From an uncultured Prevotellaceae bacterium (GTDB taxonomy: Bacteria; Bacteroidota; Bacteroidia; Bacteroidales; Bacteroidaceae), in assembly GCA_902788605.1 (NCBI GenBank), contig CADAKX010000034.1, positions 1-36,274 of the forward strand: a DNA stretch of 36,274 nucleotides. Reading direction: 5' to 3'. The notes under the pieces were generated by a model, which did no database searches, was not told the origin of the DNA, and worked only from the letters and a program-made list of their open reading frames with translations. Position numbers and translations under genes: made by a program. Positions 32,316 through 36,274 of this stretch are shown piece after piece (within the stretch, counting starts at the first letter, position 1; every line of letters starts with the position of its first letter).

Positions 32316-34439
32316 ATGAAGTTCATTAACACCGTTATGTCAATCGTCATTTCGACAGCAATGTTTACATCACTGAGTGCCTGTCAGCAGGCAAAGACCG
32401 AGAACCCTCTGTTGCAGGAGAGCGACTCTCCCTACAACATTCCAGACTTTAACACCATCAAGGCGTCTGACTATCTGCCCGCTTTCGAGGCAGCTATCAA
32501 GAACCAGCGTGAAAACATCCAGAAGATTGTAGACTGCCAAGAGTCTGCCACCTTCGAGAACACCATCCTGCCCTTCGAGGAGAGCGGACGACTGCTCGAC
32601 CGTGTGAGCCGCATCTTCTTTGCCCTTGTCGAAGCCGACAAGACGCCTGAACTGGGCGAGATTGAGAAGAAGGTACAGCCCATGCTCACTGACCTGGACA
32701 ACGAGATTATGTTCAACAAGCCCCTCTTTGAGCGCATTAAGCAGGTGTACGACAAGGAGCACGACACCCTGCAGGGCGAGGACCAGAAGCTCCTCGAGGA
32801 AATCTATAAGGAGTTCGTGCGCAAAGGCGCTTTGCTGCCAGAAGACAAGATGGCACGCATGAAGGAAATCAACCTGCGCATCGCCGACCTGCAGCAGCAG
32901 TGGGGCGACATGCTACCCGATGCCACCAATAATGCTGTGGTGTGGGTTGACAAGAAAGAAGATCTGGCAGGACTCTCTGAGGCTGACATCGCCCAGTGCG
33001 CCAAGGACGCTGAGAACCTGGGCAAGAAGGCTCCCTATGCCATCGTCATTGTAAACACCACCCAGCAGGCCATTCTGACCACCCTCGACAATCGCGAGTT
33101 GCGCAAGAAGGTCTTTGAGGCCAGCGTTCATCGTGCCGACGGCACTGGCAAGTACAACACCTACCCCATCGTCTGCGAGATTGCCAAGCTGCGTGCCGAG
33201 CAGGCCGAGATTATGGGTTATCCCAACTACGCGTCTTACTCGTTGGAGAAGACGATGGCCAAGACACCAGAGAATGTCTATGCCTTTCTGAAGAACCTCA
33301 TCAGTCAATATGCACCCAAGGCCGATGCCGAGACCAAGGAGATTGAGGCTTTTGCCCGTCAGACCGAGGGTCCTGCATTCAACCTCGAGCCCTACGACCG
33401 TTTCTACTACTCTGCAAAGATGAAGAAGCAGTTGCTCAATGTGAGCGAGGACGAGGTAAAACCCTATTTCAATGTGGACAGCGTACTCATCAACGGCGTG
33501 TTCTATGCCGCCAACCGTGCCTATGGTCTCACCTTCAAGGAGCGCAAAGACATTCCCCTCTATCATCCTGACATGAAGGCCTTCGAGGTTATCGACAAGG
33601 ACGGCAAGAGCAAGGCCCTCTTCTATACCGACTACTTCCGTCGTCCCACCAAGCGTGGTGGCGCTTGGATGGATGGTTTCCAGAAGCAGAGTCGCCAGTG
33701 GAACCAGCTTCCTATTATATTTAATGTGTGCAACAGCGCCAAGGCACCTGAGGGACAGCCCTCGCTGCTCACCTGGGACGAGGTCACAACGATGTTCCAT
33801 GAGTTTGGTCACGCCCTCCACGGCATCCTCTCTGATTGCCAGTACAATCGTCTGAGTGGCACCTCTGTAGCTCGCGACTTCGTCGAGATGCCCTCACAGT
33901 TCAACGAGTCGTTCGCCTCTATCCCTGAGGTCTTCGACCACTACGCCCTGCACTACAAGACTGGCGAGCCCATGCCTGAGGACCTAAAGGAGCGCATGCT
34001 GGAGAGCATCAACTTCCACTCGGCCTATGCCCTGGGCGAGAACCTCGCCGCCACCTGTGTCGACCTGGCTTGGCACATGCTGGCCTCAAAGGATATTCCC
34101 ACGCCTGAACAGGCAGATGCTTTCGAGACTGAGGCCCTGCGCCAGGTGGGACTGCTCAACAACCAGATTCCTCCCCGCTATCACACCAGCTACTTCAACC
34201 ACGTCTTTGGTGGTGGCTATGCTGCTGGCTACTATAGCTATCTGTGGACCGAGGTACTGGCTGTCAACGTGGCCGACGTCTTTGCCCAGCGTGGTGCCCT
34301 TGACCCTGCTACAGGTCAGGACATGCGCGACAAGATCTTGAGTCGTGGCAACACTGGCGACCTCATGCAGATGTTCACTGACTTCACAGGCATGGAGCAG
34401 CCCGATGCATCAAGTCTGCTGCGTGCAAGAGGACTTTAA
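32316..34439 (+). CDS. dcp: M3-family peptidase, dipeptidyl carboxypeptidase type, lipoprotein
   Basis: A 707-residue zinc metallopeptidase of the thimet oligopeptidase/Dcp family. The zinc motif is HEFGH at residues 495-499, with the third ligand Glu524 in ARDFVEMPSQFNE. The substrate-binding GGYAAGYYSYLWTEVLA segment is near residue 640. The N-terminus ends in a lipobox (SLSAC, lipidated Cys23), so this copy is anchored in the envelope, where it would trim peptides. Dcp-like length and C-terminus suggest removal of dipeptides from the carboxyl end. It lies 28 bases after radC and 24 before sufT. Confidence 0.93.
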   Translation: MKFINTVMSIVISTAMFTSLSACQQAKTENPLLQESDSPYNIPDFNTIKASDYLPAFEAAIKNQRENIQKIVDCQESATFENTILPFEESGRLLDRVSRIFFALVEADKTPELGEIEKKVQPMLTDLDNEIMFNKPLFERIKQVYDKEHDTLQGEDQKLLEEIYKEFVRKGALLPEDKMARMKEINLRIADLQQQWGDMLPDATNNAVVWVDKKEDLAGLSEADIAQCAKDAENLGKKAPYAIVIVNTTQQAILTTLDNRELRKKVFEASVHRADGTGKYNTYPIVCEIAKLRAEQAEIMGYPNYASYSLEKTMAKTPENVYAFLKNLISQYAPKADAETKEIEAFARQTEGPAFNLEPYDRFYYSAKMKKQLLNVSEDEVKPYFNVDSVLINGVFYAANRAYGLTFKERKDIPLYHPDMKAFEVIDKDGKSKALFYTDYFRRPTKRGGAWMDGFQKQSRQWNQLPIIFNVCNSAKAPEGQPSLLTWDEVTTMFHEFGHALHGILSDCQYNRLSGTSVARDFVEMPSQFNESFASIPEVFDHYALHYKTGEPMPEDLKERMLESINFHSAYALGENLAATCVDLAWHMLASKDIPTPEQADAFETEALRQVGLLNNQIPPRYHTSYFNHVFGGGYAAGYYSYLWTEVLAVNVADVFAQRGALDPATGQDMRDKILSRGNTGDLMQMFTDFTGMEQPDASSLLRARGL

Positions 34440-34463
34440 AAGAGACAAAACATACATCAATAT

Positions 34464-34784
34464 ATGACACAACAAGAGAAGACAACAATAGAAGAGCGGA
34501 TTGTCGACGTCCTCAAGACCGTCTACGATCCAGAGATTCCCGTCAACATCTATGACCTGGGAATGATCTATAAGATCGATGTCCAGGACGACTCATCGGT
34601 GGAATTGGATATGACCTTTACGGCTCCCAACTGCCCTGCTGCCGACTTCATCCTCGAGGACGTGCGCACCAAGGTAGAGAGCGTAGAGGGCGTCAAGGGT
34701 GCCAACGTCAACCTGGTGTTCGAGCCAGCCTGGGACCAGAGTATGATGTCAGAGGAAGCGAGAGTCGAACTTGGGTTCGACTAA
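34464..34784 (+). CDS. sufT: MIP18/DUF59 family Fe-S assembly protein SufT
   Basis: A 106-residue protein with the DUF59 signature VYDPEIPVNIYDLGMIY (residues about 20-36) and the conserved cysteine motif TAPNCPAAD. SufT/PaaD-type proteins help load iron-sulfur clusters onto client enzymes. The suf operon itself is not in this window. The stop codon TAA (34782-34784) overlaps the first two bases of the inverted repeat that bounds the S23 element. Confidence 0.9.
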   Translation: MTQQEKTTIEERIVDVLKTVYDPEIPVNIYDLGMIYKIDVQDDSSVELDMTFTAPNCPAADFILEDVRTKVESVEGVKGANVNLVFEPAWDQSMMSEEARVELGFD

Positions 34785-35242
34785 CTGAGAACTGAGAATT
34801 GAGAACTGAGAGGTATGATTAGACCTGTGAAACTATGGACATGAAAAGGGATAGAAGCATCTTATTGGAGAAATCCGAAGCTTTTTCAGGCAGAATAGTC
34901 AAGATGTATCAATATCTCACATCTCAAAAAAAAGAGCTTGTAATGTCAAAGCAAGTTTTACGAAGCGGAACAAGCGTAGGAGCAAACATCGCAGAAAGTA
35001 GAAATGCTCAAAGTACAGCAGATTTTATACACAAGCTTAGTATCGCCCTCAAAGAGTCTGATGAAACATTATTTTGGCTAAAAAGTTTATACAAAGGAGA
35101 CTATTTAAATGAAAAAGAGTATGAATCCATATACAATGATGCCGAGGAATTGGTCAAGATATTGGTCAGTTCAATTAACACGCTCAAAAAAAAGCAACAA
35201 AACTAATCATACCTCTCAGTTCTCAACTCTCAGTTCTCAGTT
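34783..35242. mobile_element. S23 gene inside 38-bp inverted repeats (IVS-like element)
   Basis: Left arm 34783-34820 and right arm 35205-35242 are inverted copies of each other, identical at 37 of 38 positions. Each arm is four heptamers of the type AACTGAG (the third in the left arm is AATTGAG, its partner AGTTGAG) plus AGGTATGATT. The 460-bp unit begins in the stop codon of sufT and ends at the base before the ATG of lpxH. The only gene inside is an S23 four-helix-bundle protein, the family encoded by intervening sequences of 23S rRNA, which are likewise closed by inverted ends. No target duplication is visible. The RNA would fold into a long stem with the gene in the loop. Confidence 0.7.
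34835..35206 (+). CDS. S23 / four-helix-bundle protein
   Basis: A 123-residue helical protein of the 23S-rRNA intervening-sequence family. Typical family segments are SKQVLRSGTSVGANIAES, DFIHKLSIALKESDETLFWL and a C-terminal EELVKILVSSINTLKKK. Members form pentamers, and some (Avd) bind RNA in diversity-generating retroelements; the role of free-standing copies is unknown. It may start at ATG 34835 or 34841. Codon use is AT-rich (many AAA, ATA, TTA, AGA), unlike the GC-rich neighbours, which suggests recent arrival. The stop codon overlaps the right repeat arm. Confidence 0.88.
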   Translation: MDMKRDRSILLEKSEAFSGRIVKMYQYLTSQKKELVMSKQVLRSGTSVGANIAESRNAQSTADFIHKLSIALKESDETLFWLKSLYKGDYLNEKEYESIYNDAEELVKILVSSINTLKKKQQN

Positions 35243-36010
35243 ATGAAGAATATTTATTTCCTTTCCGATGCCCACCTTGGCTCTTGGGCCATTGAGCACA
35301 GACGCATGCAAGAGCGACGACTAGTGCGCTTCCTTGACTCTATCAAGGAGAAGGCAGCAGCTGTCTATCTGCTGGGCGATATGTTTGACTTCTGGTACGA
35401 ATATAAATATGTGGTGCCCAAAGGCTTCACCCGTTTCCTTGGAAAGATATCCGAGTTGACCGACATGGGCGTCGAGGTGCACTACTTCACAGGCAACCAC
35501 GACATCTGGGCCTATGACTATCTGGCAGAGGAATGCGGTGTCATCCTGCACAAGCAACCTCAGACCATCGAGCTCTATGGCAAGATCTTCTATCTGGCCC
35601 ACGGCGACGGACTGGGCGACCCCAACAAGTCGTTCAAAGTGATACGCAGTATCTTCCACAACAAGACGTGTCAATGGCTCTTCTCTGGCCTGCATCCTCG
35701 TTGGGGCATGTGGTTCGGCCTCACCTGGGCCAAGCACTCACGCCTGAAGCATGGTATGGGGGGAGACCCACCTGACTATATGGGCGACGACAAGGAGCAC
35801 TTGATTCTCTATACCAAGAAGTACATCCAGTATCACTCCAACGTGGACTACTTCATCTACGGCCATCGCCATATCGAGGTCGACAAGCAACTCACCAAGA
35901 AGGCGCGCGTCATCATCCTCGGCGATTGGATCAGTCAGTTCTCCTACGTGGTCTACGATGGCGAACACCTGCTGATGCAAGAGTATATCGAAGGCGAAAG
36001 CAAGTTATAA
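35243..36010 (+). CDS. lpxH: UDP-2,3-diacylglucosamine diphosphatase (LpxH-type)
   Basis: A 255-residue calcineurin-like phosphoesterase that makes lipid X in lipid A synthesis. The metal-site motifs occur in order: Asp9-x-His11 in FLSDAHLG, GDMFDFWYE with Asp46, GNHDIW with Asn85 and His86, AHGDGLG, and YGHRHIE. The lengthy basic and aromatic insertion (WLFSGLHPRWGMWFGLTWAK) matches the LpxH lid region. The ATG follows directly on the right arm of the S23 element, so its original leader has been replaced or displaced. A strong terminator follows. Confidence 0.93.
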   Translation: MKNIYFLSDAHLGSWAIEHRRMQERRLVRFLDSIKEKAAAVYLLGDMFDFWYEYKYVVPKGFTRFLGKISELTDMGVEVHYFTGNHDIWAYDYLAEECGVILHKQPQTIELYGKIFYLAHGDGLGDPNKSFKVIRSIFHNKTCQWLFSGLHPRWGMWFGLTWAKHSRLKHGMGGDPPDYMGDDKEHLILYTKKYIQYHSNVDYFIYGHRHIEVDKQLTKKARVIILGDWISQFSYVVYDGEHLLMQEYIEGESKL

Positions 36011-36017
36011 ACAAAAT

Positions 36018-36049
36018 AAACGGGAAAAGCCAACTGACTTTTCCCGTTT
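36018..36049 (+). terminator. Terminator after lpxH
   Basis: A perfect 12-bp stem AAACGGGAAAAG (36018-36029) and CTTTTCCCGTTT (36038-36049) with an 8-base loop, followed by CTTTTTC. Confidence 0.85.
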
Positions 36050-36149
36050 CTTTTTCATTATCTTGTCACTACGACAATCTGCCCGCGCCTACATGCATAC
36101 ATAAAATAGCCTAAAAGCCGCTTAAATACTGGGTATTTGGCATTATATA
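36050..36149. other. Non-coding stretch after lpxH
   Basis: About 100 bases with no credible reading frame, promoter or RNA gene. One isolated GCCTACAT occurs at 36087-36094, the same word as in the repeat array that follows. Confidence 0.5.
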
Positions 36150-36204
36150 GCCTACATAATGCCTACATGAAGCCTACATAAAGCCTACATAATACCTACA
36201 TGTT
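36150..36204. repeat. Five tandem 11-bp repeats (GCCTACATnnn)
   Basis: GCCTACAT starts at 36150, 36161, 36172 and 36183, and a one-base variant ACCTACAT starts at 36194, always 11 bases apart. The variable part is three A/T-rich bases. The 70 bases after it, to the window edge, show no gene. Confidence 0.9.
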
Positions 36205-36274
36205 TCGTACTTAAAATAAACAGATAGCCTGCACGCAAGATCTTTTTGAGGCACTTACAAGAACCAGTATTAAG

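Noticed and set aside
32913-33821. Long minus-strand frame (302 codons) inside the M3 peptidase gene
   Set aside because: It is antisense to a well-supported peptidase, and its Leu/Val/Gly-rich translation is typical of shadow frames.

Overview
The window is a piece of a Bacteroidota chromosome, most likely order Bacteroidales and close to Prevotella. Three things point there. Many genes are preceded by the Bacteroidota promoter core TAnnTTTG with a TTTG-like element about 20 bases upstream. Most genes lack a Shine-Dalgarno site. Several protein types are typical of the group: an ArgF'-type N-acylornithine carbamoyltransferase, HU-related proteins with a C-terminal extension, and TPR-SpoIIE phosphatases. 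Everything reads as vertically inherited core chromosome except one small repeat-bounded gene near the right end. There is no rRNA, CRISPR array, prophage or classical insertion sequence.

Layout. 1-3.0 kb (minus strand): the 5' part of tuf preceded by tRNA-Thr, tRNA-Tyr, tRNA-Gly and tRNA-Thr, then hpf, a XerC/D recombinase and rpsU. 3.1-6.6 kb (plus): argR, a GNAT acyltransferase that is probably the first arginine enzyme, argG and argC. 6.6-7.4 kb: an HU-related regulator behind a striking array of four palindromes. 7.4-10.3 kb (minus): a secreted M16 protease. 10.5-14.7 kb (plus): argD, proC, an XRE-cupin regulator and an acyl-CoA synthetase. 14.8-15.7 kb (minus): an AEC permease. 15.8-22.9 kb (plus): proB, proA, a SpoIIE phosphatase, argF', terC and ltaE, closed by a hairpin terminator. 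22.9-27.4 kb (minus): PASTA protein, rluD-type pseudouridine synthase, ddl, acyltransferase and lipoprotein. 27.5-27.8 kb: an rpmH copy that lacks its start. 27.9-29.6 kb (plus): efp and a glycosyltransferase. 29.6-31.4 kb (minus): a second SpoIIE phosphatase. 31.6-36.0 kb (plus): radC, an M3 peptidase, sufT, an S23 four-helix-bundle gene and lpxH. The last 0.2 kb is non-coding with an 11-bp tandem repeat.

The theme of the first 23 kb is a combined arginine and proline biosynthesis region. Glutamate goes one way through ProB, ProA and ProC to proline. The other way it goes through acylated intermediates (GNAT, ArgC, ArgD, ArgF', ArgG) towards arginine. argB, the deacylase, argH and carAB are not in the window. 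Residue 90 of ArgF' is Ser, which by published mutagenesis favours N-succinylornithine, so the pathway probably runs on succinyl intermediates.

The most unusual items are: a 460-bp element made of an S23 gene inside 38-bp near-perfect inverted repeats that fit exactly between the sufT stop and the lpxH start; a four-copy, 21-bp-period palindrome array against the HU-gene promoter; a REP-like inverted pair that encloses and is translated into the start of argC; an rpmH with no usable start codon; and two convergent genes that share one terminator inside their coding ends and so end in the same residues, KDCL.
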